The notes under the pieces: model-generated
Databases searched by the model: none
Told to the model about the DNA's origin: nothing
Seen by the model: only the letters and a program-made list of their open reading frames with translations
Position numbers and translations under genes: made by a program
In this document: one piece after another, positions 8,443 to 16,120 of the stretch
Position numbering within the stretch: the stretch's first letter is position 1
Layout: the number at the start of each line of letters is the position of its first letter
Assembly (NCBI RefSeq): GCF_001544835.2
Contig: NZ_FCNX02000011.1
Coordinates: 1 to 64,000 of the forward strand
Reading direction: 5' to 3'
DNA length: 64,000 bases
Source of the DNA: Caballeronia fortuita
GTDB taxonomy: Bacteria; Pseudomonadota; Gammaproteobacteria; Burkholderiales; Burkholderiaceae

Positions 8443-9623
8443 GCACCCCGACCGACGCATCACCGCGCTACACGCTCGCCCAGATGGTTCTCTATATGCT
8501 GCGTCTTGGCGCCTTAGGGTTCGGCGGGCCGGTGGCACTCGTCGGCTATATGCACCGCGATCTCGTCGAACAGCGCGGGTGGGTGAGCGAGTCGGACTAC
8601 CGCGAGGGGCTGGCGCTCGCGCAAATGATGCCGGGACCGATGGCGGCTCAGCTCGGCATCTATATGGGCTACGTGCACTATCACATCATGGGCGCCACGC
8701 TCGCCGGTATCGCGTTCGTTCTGCCCTCATTCTTGATGGTGGTCGGTCTCGGGCGGGCCTATGCCCATTTCGGCGGGCTTTCGTGGATGCAGGCCGCCTT
8801 CTATGGTGTCGGTGCAGCGGTCGTCGGCATCATCGCGATGAGCGCGTACAAGCTCACAACAAAGACTGTCGGTCAGAACAAACTCTTGTGCGCGATTTAC
8901 CTGACGCTCGCAATTGTCACGGTCGTCACCGAGTCCGAGATCGCGTGGCTTTTCATTGCAGGGGGCCTTGTCAACTGGTTCGTTGTGGCGCGGCCGAAAT
9001 GGTTCAACAAGGGTGGATTGAATGCCGCCGCTGCGGCGCACTTGCCCGTCGCGAGCGGCGTGCTCAGCGGTCTTGACTGGCCGTTGCTTGGTCAGATCGG
9101 GCTGTTCTTCACGAAAGCGGGCGCGTTCGTCTTCGGCTCGGGACTGGCGATCGTGCCGTTCCTTTACGGCGGTGTGGTCACCGAGCATCACTGGCTCAAC
9201 GACAAGCAGTTTGTCGATGCCGTAGCCGTCGCGATGATCACGCCCGGCCCCGTGGTTATTACCGTTGGCTTTATCGGCTACCTGGTCGCGGGCTTTGCGG
9301 GCGCGTGCGTGGCCGCGCTCGGCACTTTCTTGCCTTGCTATCTCTTCACCGTGTTGCCGGCACCGTACTTCAAAAAATACGGCAAGCTGCCCGCCGTTAA
9401 GGCGTTTGTCGACGGCATCACAGCCGCTGCGGTGGGCGCCATTACGGGCTCGGTAATTGTGATAGCACGCCGCTCGATCGTCGACTGGCCAACCGTGCTC
9501 CTCGCACTCGTGACCGCGCTCTTGCTGTGGCGTTTCAAGAAGCTGCAGGAGCCCGTCATTGTCTCGGCCGCTGCGCTTACTGGTCTTGTTGCCTACCCGC
9601 TCATTCGGTCGCACGCCATTTGA
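8439..9623 (+). CDS. chrA: ChrA chromate efflux transporter
   Basis: The 394-residue membrane protein is a long-chain CHR-family transporter made of two homologous halves. The N-terminal half has the signature GALGFGGPVALVGYMHRDLVEQRGW and LAQMMPGPMAAQLG. The C-terminal half has FFTKAGAFVFGSGLAIVPFL and MITPGPVVITVGFIGY. It exports chromate from the cytoplasm using the proton-motive force. It is translationally coupled to chrB (ATGA overlap). All expected motifs are present, and length matches bacterial ChrA (about 400). Confidence 0.95.
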   Translation: MSTPTDASPRYTLAQMVLYMLRLGALGFGGPVALVGYMHRDLVEQRGWVSESDYREGLALAQMMPGPMAAQLGIYMGYVHYHIMGATLAGIAFVLPSFLMVVGLGRAYAHFGGLSWMQAAFYGVGAAVVGIIAMSAYKLTTKTVGQNKLLCAIYLTLAIVTVVTESEIAWLFIAGGLVNWFVVARPKWFNKGGLNAAAAAHLPVASGVLSGLDWPLLGQIGLFFTKAGAFVFGSGLAIVPFLYGGVVTEHHWLNDKQFVDAVAVAMITPGPVVITVGFIGYLVAGFAGACVAALGTFLPCYLFTVLPAPYFKKYGKLPAVKAFVDGITAAAVGAITGSVIVIARRSIVDWPTVLLALVTALLLWRFKKLQEPVIVSAAALTGLVAYPLIRSHAI

Positions 9624-9759
9624 CGCCCGCGGATGCGCCTTACGAGACAGCAGCCAGGGCAGCGCAGTTGGTGGGAGGGCCGGTCATCGATTCCACGGCG
9701 AGCTGAAGGGAAGAATGAGCTTGACCACCGGGCTTCAATCATCGAACAAGGAGTGGGTT

Positions 9760-10182
9760 ATGAAATGGGTCACTCGCGAACGCCCGAAAGTCGACCGTAT
9801 CGCCTGCCCTTGGCTCGTTCAACGTTTCATCGATCCCGAAGCGGAGTTCCTGTACGTTCTGCGAGACGACGTCCTGCGCACCGCGGCCATGATGGACGCC
9901 GTGCCCTATGACGTGCCCGACGTCGAACTGGGTCACCACGGCGAGCTTTGCAGCTTCGACGCCTTTCTCGACAAGTTTCAACTCTTCGATCCCGCGTTGC
10001 ACAAGCTTGCGCGTATCGTTCGCGGCGCCGATACCGGGCGCCTCGACCTCGTGCCGGAAGCCGCAGGTCTGTACGCGATTTCCATCGGGTTATCGCGCAC
10101 CTTTGCCGACGATCACGAACAACTGCGGTACGGCATGCTTGACGCGCTCTATGCGTGGTGCAAGGATGATGCGCATCCATAG
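9760..10182 (+). CDS. ChrB C-terminal-domain protein (chromate resistance accessory)
   Basis: The 140-residue protein consists only of the ChrB domain seen in the C-terminal half of the upstream ChrB (KVDRIACPWLVQRFIDPEAEFLYV and ELGHHGELCSFDAFLDKF). Such stand-alone ChrB-like proteins accompany chrA in many Burkholderiales and are linked to chromate resistance; the exact biochemical role is not settled. The start at 9760 was chosen for the AAGGAG ribosome-binding site at 9748-9753. The next gene overlaps its 3' end, indicating one operon. Confidence 0.88.
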   Translation: MKWVTRERPKVDRIACPWLVQRFIDPEAEFLYVLRDDVLRTAAMMDAVPYDVPDVELGHHGELCSFDAFLDKFQLFDPALHKLARIVRGADTGRLDLVPEAAGLYAISIGLSRTFADDHEQLRYGMLDALYAWCKDDAHP

Positions 10183-11416
10183 ATGCATGACGCACGGGTC
10201 GCGCGTGACGGCGTGGCTCCTCCCCGAAGGCGTGCAAGGCGGCGTCCCCATCCTTCTGATTGCGCGGGGGCTTCGTGGCCTGTGTGACGGCTTCATTGCG
10301 GTGCTGTTACCCGGCTATCTGCTGGCGCTCGGCTTCGGGCAACTCGCTGTCGGTCTGATCAGTACGGCAACGTTGTTTGGTTCGGCCTTCGCGACGATCC
10401 TGGTGGGCGTCCTCGGCAATCGATTTGCGGCGCGCGTCCTGTTCCGCTTTGCAGCAGTGCTGATGATGGCCACCGGTGTCGCATTTGCCGGCTTATCGTC
10501 GCTATGGCCATTGCTCGTCGTGGCGTTCGTCGGCACGCTGAATCCGAGTTCGGGCGATGTGAGCCTGTTTCTTCCGCTCGAACACGCGAGACTGGCCGAG
10601 TCCGCAACCGGTGACGCACGAACCGCGCTCTTTGCGCGCTATAGCCTTGTTGGCGCGCTATCGGCCGCGCTCGGCGCCCTTGCGGCTGGGGTACCGGAGT
10701 GGGTCGCTGCCCGCTCGGTTGTCTCACCTCTGATGGCGATGCGCATTATGTTCGTCGTCTACGCGGTGTCGGGAGCGGTTATCTGGATGCTCTACCGGCG
10801 CCTGCCGGTTCGACAATTCAGCATTGACACGCCGCGCATGCCGCTCGGACCATCGCGAGGCATTGTCACGCGCCTTGCGCTGCTGTTCAGCGTTGACGCC
10901 TTTGCCGGCGGACTTCTCGTCAATTCGCTGATGACCTTGTGGTTGATCCAGCGATTCGGGCTGTCGCTGGGCGCCGCCGGCCAGTTCTTTTTTTGGGCCG
11001 GGCTCCTAAGCGCGGGTTCACAACTTGCTGCAGCCCCCTTGTCACGCCGCATCGGCTTGCTCAACACCATGGTGTTCACGCATATCCCCTCCAGCGTCTG
11101 TCTCATCGTCGCAGCATTCTCTGCGTCGCTCACGCTGGCCCTGACGCTGCTTCTCATACGCAGCGCGCTGTCGCAAATGGATGTGCCCACGCGTAGCGCG
11201 TACGTCATGTCGGCTGTCACACCAGCGGAGCGCCCCGCTGCAGCGAGCTTTACCGCGGTCCCGCGAAGCCTGGCATCGGCGCTGGCACCCACCCTCTCAG
11301 GGGCACTTCTGGGGCTCGGGTGGCTCGGTGCCCCGCTTGTCGCCTGTGGCGCACTGAAGATCGCCTACGATCTTTCGCTGCTTTACCTTTTCCGTCACGT
11401 TAAACCGGATGGCTAA
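10166..11416 (+). CDS. major facilitator superfamily transporter
   Basis: The product of about 416 residues has twelve predicted membrane helices, beginning ILLIARGLRGLCDGFIAVLLPGYLLALG and with a polar central loop near residue 200. It starts within the end of the ChrB-like gene (10166, 10169 or 10187 are possible starts), so it is translationally coupled to the chromate operon. MFS genes are commonly found in chr clusters. The substrate cannot be read from the sequence; an oxyanion or stress-related export role is inference from context. Confidence 0.85.
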   Translation: MMRIHRCMTHGSRVTAWLLPEGVQGGVPILLIARGLRGLCDGFIAVLLPGYLLALGFGQLAVGLISTATLFGSAFATILVGVLGNRFAARVLFRFAAVLMMATGVAFAGLSSLWPLLVVAFVGTLNPSSGDVSLFLPLEHARLAESATGDARTALFARYSLVGALSAALGALAAGVPEWVAARSVVSPLMAMRIMFVVYAVSGAVIWMLYRRLPVRQFSIDTPRMPLGPSRGIVTRLALLFSVDAFAGGLLVNSLMTLWLIQRFGLSLGAAGQFFFWAGLLSAGSQLAAAPLSRRIGLLNTMVFTHIPSSVCLIVAAFSASLTLALTLLLIRSALSQMDVPTRSAYVMSAVTPAERPAAASFTAVPRSLASALAPTLSGALLGLGWLGAPLVACGALKIAYDLSLLYLFRHVKPDG

Positions 11417-11545
11417 GCCTTTATCGAATTCGTGAGCGAAATGGATCTCATCAACGCACGGGGCAACGATGCCCAAACCTCCGCAGCTCCCAGAGCTAAC
11501 GAGTCAGTGGACCGCTGCGCAAGCATGTCGAAGGAGGAATTTCAA

Positions 11546-12469
11546 ATGTCATCGTTAAGGCGCCTCTCGCAGGCATTGGTCATCGCGATCGGTATGTGTG
11601 CGGCCGCAGGTCAGGCTCAAGCGCAACCCCAGGCGGAGGTAGACACCGCTCGCATTGAGCAGATCACCGGTTTGAAAGGCACCTATTCCGATAAGGAGGG
11701 CGTCTTCAAGGTTTCAAAGCCGCGCAATGACGTGAAAATCCAGGTCGACGGTTGGACCATGCCACCGTTCATGGGCCTCACCTCTTGGGCCGCGTTTATG
11801 GCGGACCAGCACGGTAGAAGCATGATGATGGGCGACACCGTGCTGTTCGAAGACGAGGTCAATCCGGCGATGAGTGCCGCACTTGATGCCGGCCTGGAAG
11901 TGACCGCACTTCACAACCACTTCTTTTTCGACCAGCCCAAGGTGTACTTCATGCATATCGGCGGCCACGGTGATGCAACCACGCTCGCCGAGGGCGTTAA
12001 AAAGGTCTACGACCGGATCGCACAGGTCCGCTCGGCGCACGCCGACCCTGAAAGTGCCTCACCCGGACCGATCGCTAGCCCGAACAGCATCAGTGCCGCG
12101 CCGCTCGAAGCAGTGTTCGGCGCGAAGGGCCAGACGAAGGACGGCATGTTCAAGGTGGTCGTCGGAAAAACGACCAGCATGCACGGCATTAACGTCGGCA
12201 ACGAAATGGGCGTCAACACGTGGGCGGCCTTCGCTGGTAACGATGATGAAGCTGTCGTTGACGGCGATTTCGCGATGCGCGAAGGGGAACTTCAGACCGT
12301 GCTCAAGAGCATGCGCGCGTCGGGTCTCAATATCGTGGCAATCCACCAGCATATGACGGGCGAAACGCCGCGCATCCTGTTCCTGCATTACTGGGGTAAA
12401 GGCAAGGCCGTCGATCTGGCGAAGGGAGTCAAGGCGGCCCTGGATGCGCAGAGCGCAAGCGCCCGATAG
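11546..12469 (+). CDS. exported protein with two DUF1259 domains
   Basis: The 307-residue product begins with a signal peptide (SQALVIAIGMCAAAGQAQAQ). Two repeated DUF1259 domains follow (about residues 28-155 and 175-300). Each has a Trp-Ala-x-Phe segment and a His-containing block (VTALHNHFFFDQPKVYFMHIGG in the first, IVAIHQHMTGETPRILFLHYWG in the second). The duplicated His pairs could bind metal, but the family has no proven function. The start was fixed by AAGGAGG at 11531-11537. It lies 130 bases downstream of the MFS gene, and I recall DUF1259 proteins recurring near chromate genes. Confidence 0.85.
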   Translation: MSSLRRLSQALVIAIGMCAAAGQAQAQPQAEVDTARIEQITGLKGTYSDKEGVFKVSKPRNDVKIQVDGWTMPPFMGLTSWAAFMADQHGRSMMMGDTVLFEDEVNPAMSAALDAGLEVTALHNHFFFDQPKVYFMHIGGHGDATTLAEGVKKVYDRIAQVRSAHADPESASPGPIASPNSISAAPLEAVFGAKGQTKDGMFKVVVGKTTSMHGINVGNEMGVNTWAAFAGNDDEAVVDGDFAMREGELQTVLKSMRASGLNIVAIHQHMTGETPRILFLHYWGKGKAVDLAKGVKAALDAQSASAR

Positions 12470-12544
12470 CGCTGCAGCGATGTGCAGGCCACGCCACCGA
12501 CACGCAAACGCTCAGCGGTGGCGACATGCAGTGGGAGGTTTCAT

Positions 12545-13594
12545 ATGAAAGCGTTGCAACGCTGGCGCTATCGCCGGCCGGTCCTGGCGGTCCTCGTCCT
12601 TCTCGTCTTGCCCGCGGTTGGTGTCGGTCTGCGCGAAGTGGTCCCGCACGCTGCTGCCGCGGACCAGGAGATCTACCGCCTGCCACTGACGCATATTGCC
12701 GATATCCCATTGCCGGGCCGTGCGAGTCGTCTGGACTACGAAAGCTACGATCCTGAGCGCCATCTCCTGTTCATCGCCCACCTCGGCGACGGGGAGGTGA
12801 TTGTCGTTGATGTGAACGCTGCCCGAGTGGTCGCACGGATTCCCAGGGTTTCATCGGTTCATGGCGTACTCGCGATTCCCGAAATGTCGCGTGTATATGC
12901 GTCGGCGACCGGAACGGACGAAATCGTTGCCATCGATGAAGCAACACTCAAAATAGTCGCGCGCATGCCCGGGGGCCACTACCCGGACGGGATGGCTTAT
13001 GCACCCGAGGTGCACAAGCTCTACGCGTCGGACGAGACCGGTCGTACTGAGACAGTCGTAGATGTTCAGAGCAATCAACGTGTCGCGACCCTTGCGCTCG
13101 GTGGCGACGTTGGCAATACACAGTACGATTCGCGGTCGCATCATATCTTCGTCAACGTCCAGTCGCGCAACGAGCTGGTCGAAATCGACCCGACGGTCGA
13201 CAGGATCGTGGCCCGCCATGCGCTTCAGGGAGCCGAGCAGAATCATGGACTGTTGATCGATTCGCAAGATCAGCTAGCCTTTGTTGCCTGCCAGGGCAAC
13301 CACAAGCTGCTTGTGTTCGATATGGGAACTCGCCGCGTTGTGCAGTCGTTCGACATCGGTAAAGACCCAGACGTCCTCGCATTTGACGCTGCACAAGGCA
13401 GACTCTATGTGGCTGGGGAAGTGGGCATTGTCTCTGTCTTCAGCGTGCAAGGCTCGAAGGTCGCCAAAATCGGTGAGGGGCTGCTCGGACCAAACGCGCA
13501 TGTGGTGGCCATTGACCCCGCCACCCACCATGCGTATTTCCCGCTGAAGAACGTTGACGGGCGTCCCGTGCTACGCGTCATGGCGCCGTTGTGA
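12545..13594 (+). CDS. exported YncE-like beta-propeller protein
   Basis: The 349-residue product has a basic N-terminus and a hydrophobic segment (about residues 12-30), then repeating propeller blades (RLDYESYDPERHLLFIAHLGDG, VYASATGTDEIVAID, LYASDETGRTETVVDV, IFVNVQSRNELVEID). This matches the YncE/YVTN-repeat family of periplasmic seven-bladed propellers. Function is generally unclear. A GGAGG ribosome-binding site at 12534-12538 supports the start. It follows the DUF1259 gene by 75 bases in the same direction. Confidence 0.85.
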   Translation: MKALQRWRYRRPVLAVLVLLVLPAVGVGLREVVPHAAAADQEIYRLPLTHIADIPLPGRASRLDYESYDPERHLLFIAHLGDGEVIVVDVNAARVVARIPRVSSVHGVLAIPEMSRVYASATGTDEIVAIDEATLKIVARMPGGHYPDGMAYAPEVHKLYASDETGRTETVVDVQSNQRVATLALGGDVGNTQYDSRSHHIFVNVQSRNELVEIDPTVDRIVARHALQGAEQNHGLLIDSQDQLAFVACQGNHKLLVFDMGTRRVVQSFDIGKDPDVLAFDAAQGRLYVAGEVGIVSVFSVQGSKVAKIGEGLLGPNAHVVAIDPATHHAYFPLKNVDGRPVLRVMAPL

Positions 13595-13664
13595 TGGTCT
13601 TTTCGGATCCGATAGACCGGGCGTCGCTGCCTTGTGTCAGGTCGTCAGATCAGGAGGTTGAACC

Positions 13665-14016
13665 ATGAAAACGCTCACATTCCTCTCACTCCTTGCTGGA
13701 GTTCTCGCCGCTACACCGGCCCTGGCAGCAGCGCCACACGAAAGAGACGGTATGTTGGTCGACGACCAAGGCATGACCTTGTACATATTTGGGGAAAGGG
13801 GATGCCGGATGCGAAATCGTGCGAAGGCGACTGCGCGAGAAACTTTCCGCCCGCGCTCGCAGCGCCGGGCGATAAGCCATCCGGCGCGCTGACGTTGCTA
13901 CCTACTCCCAATGGTGAGCACCAGTGGGCTTTCCAGGGCAAGCCCCTGTATCGCGGCCTGATGGACAAAGCCCGGAGATCGCTTATCGAGGCGGCGATCA
14001 GTATTACAGTAACTGA
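13665..14016 (+). pseudogene. frameshifted small exported protein (COG4315-like)
   Basis: A GGAGG-preceded start gives a signal peptide (LLAGVLAATPALAAA) and GMLVDDQGMTLYIFG, then the frame breaks near 13790. A second frame continues the family pattern (DAKSCEGDCARNFPPALA, HQWAFQGKPLYRGLMD), including the paired Cys and WAFQGKPLY motif of this repeat lipoprotein-like family. The last part (KPGDR, GGDQYYSN) needs further frame changes. It lies at the end of the chromate-linked block and is not translatable as one protein. Confidence 0.7.
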
Positions 14017-14229
14017 AACATACGTCGTCGCTCCGTTTCTCCAGCGACGAATGCCATCGAAGCTCTCGTCATGTTCACGCTGCGTTCATCCACGTTGACG
14101 GATCGGTCGCACATTGCGTGAAGATGGTGGACTACCAACCGACCATTGCGGCGGCGTAGTTCTGGCGATTCCCCAGAAGATCAGACCGCGCCGCGTCCCA
14201 CGGAGGATCGCGGCGCGCGCTTCGGCTAG

Positions 14230-14345
14230 CTACTTACCTTCCTCCCGGCTTGCTCTTCGGACACTTCTTGTCCAGCTAACAACGTCAACTTTTAGTCTGT
14301 TGCCTTCTCTTCCTTCAGGGTCTCACGAAGGAGTTGTATCGCGTG
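14230..14345 (-). pseudogene. C-terminal relic of a DUF892/YciE-like gene
   Basis: The minus strand resembles the end of the YciE-like gene at 1690-2196: LLRETLKEEKATD, an in-frame stop, then KLTLLAGQEVSEEQAG. DNA similarity to 1705-1830 is visible by eye. Only the last helix remains. Confidence 0.6.
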
Positions 14346-14390
14346 ATCCTTTCCGAGGAACGCCACATCGAAAACCAGCGATCTAATTCG

Positions 14391-15620
14391 TCACCGTGCC
14401 GTACACAGGTGCGAATTGACCTTCATAGGTGCCGCCTTGTCGTCGAAGGGCGGCTGCGGCACAAACTTGGTAATAGCGCCAGGCTTGAAAATTAAGCAGT
14501 GCGTGGAACCGCCGTACTGGAAGTAGCCAAGTTCGTCGCCCTTGCGCACACGCTGCCCCGGCAATGCTTCGATCACGCATGACGAGACTTCTGCCATTCC
14601 AACGAAAATGCATGCTACCTCACCGATGTCGGAGTCGTCGCATTCGATGACGATAACGGCACGTGCCGCGACGGCGGTAATGTAGCCTTGCGAGTCGTTC
14701 AGGCTACTGGGATCCTCCCCTTCTGCATCGGCGTCGGAATAATAGGTGCCGTCAACCAGATACGCCTTCGTCACGGTCCCGTTCACTGGCGCGTGCCAGC
14801 GATGGTAGAAAAACGCACTCAGAAAGGCTTGATACACCGTCCCGCCAACAAATCGGCGCGCGAGATCGGACTCCTTCGCCGTGAACATCTCAAGTAACGA
14901 GTAGGGCTGTGACTTGATCCAAAACGAGTCCTGCAGGCTAACGTCCTTTTGGATGTAGTACGGTGTGGCTTCACACGCGCTCACGATCACCTTCTCGTTA
15001 TCCGGCTGCGCAACGGGCCGGGCATCAGGCATGAATTCGCGCGTGAAAAAATGGTTCCAAGAGGCGAAGCCCCAGTAAGGTTTGTTCGGGTCGCACAGAA
15101 ACTGCGATAAGCCGATCTTCTGATCCGCTTCCCGACTGAACCAGCCATCGGGTGCTGCTGTGTTCAAATGCGTGCGCGAGTGCGGCCCACTCAAAAACCC
15201 AGACCAAACAGTCAGAAGCTGTTTGAGATGTGCGTTGAAGGCAGGATCGCGAAAAAGTGCGTAGCCGGAGGGCATCACCATCGGCCAGTCAAGTAATGCG
15301 TTGACCGGGCAATGAATCAAGCTCGACTCGCTGAATGGCGGGGCATAGGTCAGCATTGCATCGAGCAGGACAAGCAACTCCTCAATGTTCGCATAGCCAA
15401 GTCTGAAGCCGGCATCTCGTGCTTGCGCAATCGCACGAGCGAGATCCATTCGGACGATTGGATCCTGGTAAATGAAAGCGGCGAGATCTTCAACTACGCC
15501 GGTTCTCTGCGCTTGGCGACTGCGCTCGTGAGCGTAACGCGCGAATTCTTCCCGGAATCGCGCGATATCGTCCTCGTCCTTCGGTAGCCATTGGCCGAGC
15601 CGGCGTCGAGTGTCATTCAT
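14391..15620 (-). CDS. phosphatidylserine decarboxylase family protein
   Basis: The 409-residue product has an N-terminal region typical of the long PSD-related subgroup and a C-terminal decarboxylase domain. The self-processing site is GGST in YFQYGGSTHCLIF, where cleavage before the serine would create the pyruvoyl cofactor. Other family landmarks are FNHFFTRE-like WNHFFTREFM and FFYHRWHAPVNG. This subgroup includes bacterial proteins annotated as phosphatidylserine decarboxylase and the fungal tryptophan decarboxylase PsiD, so the substrate may not be a phospholipid. The start at 15620 follows GGGGGC; an upstream extension lacks similarity. It is a single gene with no lipid-synthesis partner nearby. 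Confidence 0.85.
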   Translation of the reverse strand: MNDTRRRLGQWLPKDEDDIARFREEFARYAHERSRQAQRTGVVEDLAAFIYQDPIVRMDLARAIAQARDAGFRLGYANIEELLVLLDAMLTYAPPFSESSLIHCPVNALLDWPMVMPSGYALFRDPAFNAHLKQLLTVWSGFLSGPHSRTHLNTAAPDGWFSREADQKIGLSQFLCDPNKPYWGFASWNHFFTREFMPDARPVAQPDNEKVIVSACEATPYYIQKDVSLQDSFWIKSQPYSLLEMFTAKESDLARRFVGGTVYQAFLSAFFYHRWHAPVNGTVTKAYLVDGTYYSDADAEGEDPSSLNDSQGYITAVAARAVIVIECDDSDIGEVACIFVGMAEVSSCVIEALPGQRVRKGDELGYFQYGGSTHCLIFKPGAITKFVPQPPFDDKAAPMKVNSHLCTAR

Positions 15621-15807
15621 GATTCGCCCCCGTTGAGTTTGCTGATCCGCGCAGGTAACTTTGACGCCCGGTAAAGTCTGCCCCTTGAGCTGGAAACAGC
15701 GACGCGGTCTCTTCGCAAGATACAGGCCTTGTCTCGCATTCTCGGCCTTCACTCGTCAGAGCGCGCGAATCTTGCCTTACGAGCCAAGCCCCTCCCGAAC
15801 GCGGGAA

Positions 15808-16041
15808 TTAGTCCGCATCGCCGAAAGTTTGCCCAACCAGCGACTGATGTTCAATCGTCTTGACGATGACGCGGCACATCAATGACACGTCGCCGCTATC
15901 CTTGCCATTCGCAATGGCAACAGCTTCGCTCATTGTCAAGGTGGCGATCAATGCATCTCGATGTTGTCCATCGCTGACTGTGAAATGAAACTCCATTTCG
16001 CCATTAGGCGTGGAAAGTACATCGGTGATAGTGGCAGGCAC
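15808..16041 (-). CDS. small protein of unknown function
   Basis: The 77-residue product has no family I recognise. The GTG start at 16041 has a good AAAAAGGAG ribosome-binding site, and composition looks coding (VSDGQHRDALIATLTMSEAVAIAN). It lies between the recombinase and the decarboxylase, all leftward, and may be cargo of the recombinase element. Confidence 0.55.
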   Translation of the reverse strand: MPATITDVLSTPNGEMEFHFTVSDGQHRDALIATLTMSEAVAIANGKDSGDVSLMCRVIVKTIEHQSLVGQTFGDAD

Positions 16042-16120
16042 GTTCGCTCCTTTTTATCGTTAGCGTTAGCGAACGCCGAGAAAGAGCCCGAACGGCTCAT
16101 CTGCGTCGCTCTGAGGTCGA

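Noticed and set aside
8727..9614. Long minus-strand open frame
   Set aside because: Antisense to chrA, with charged, low-hydrophobicity random composition.
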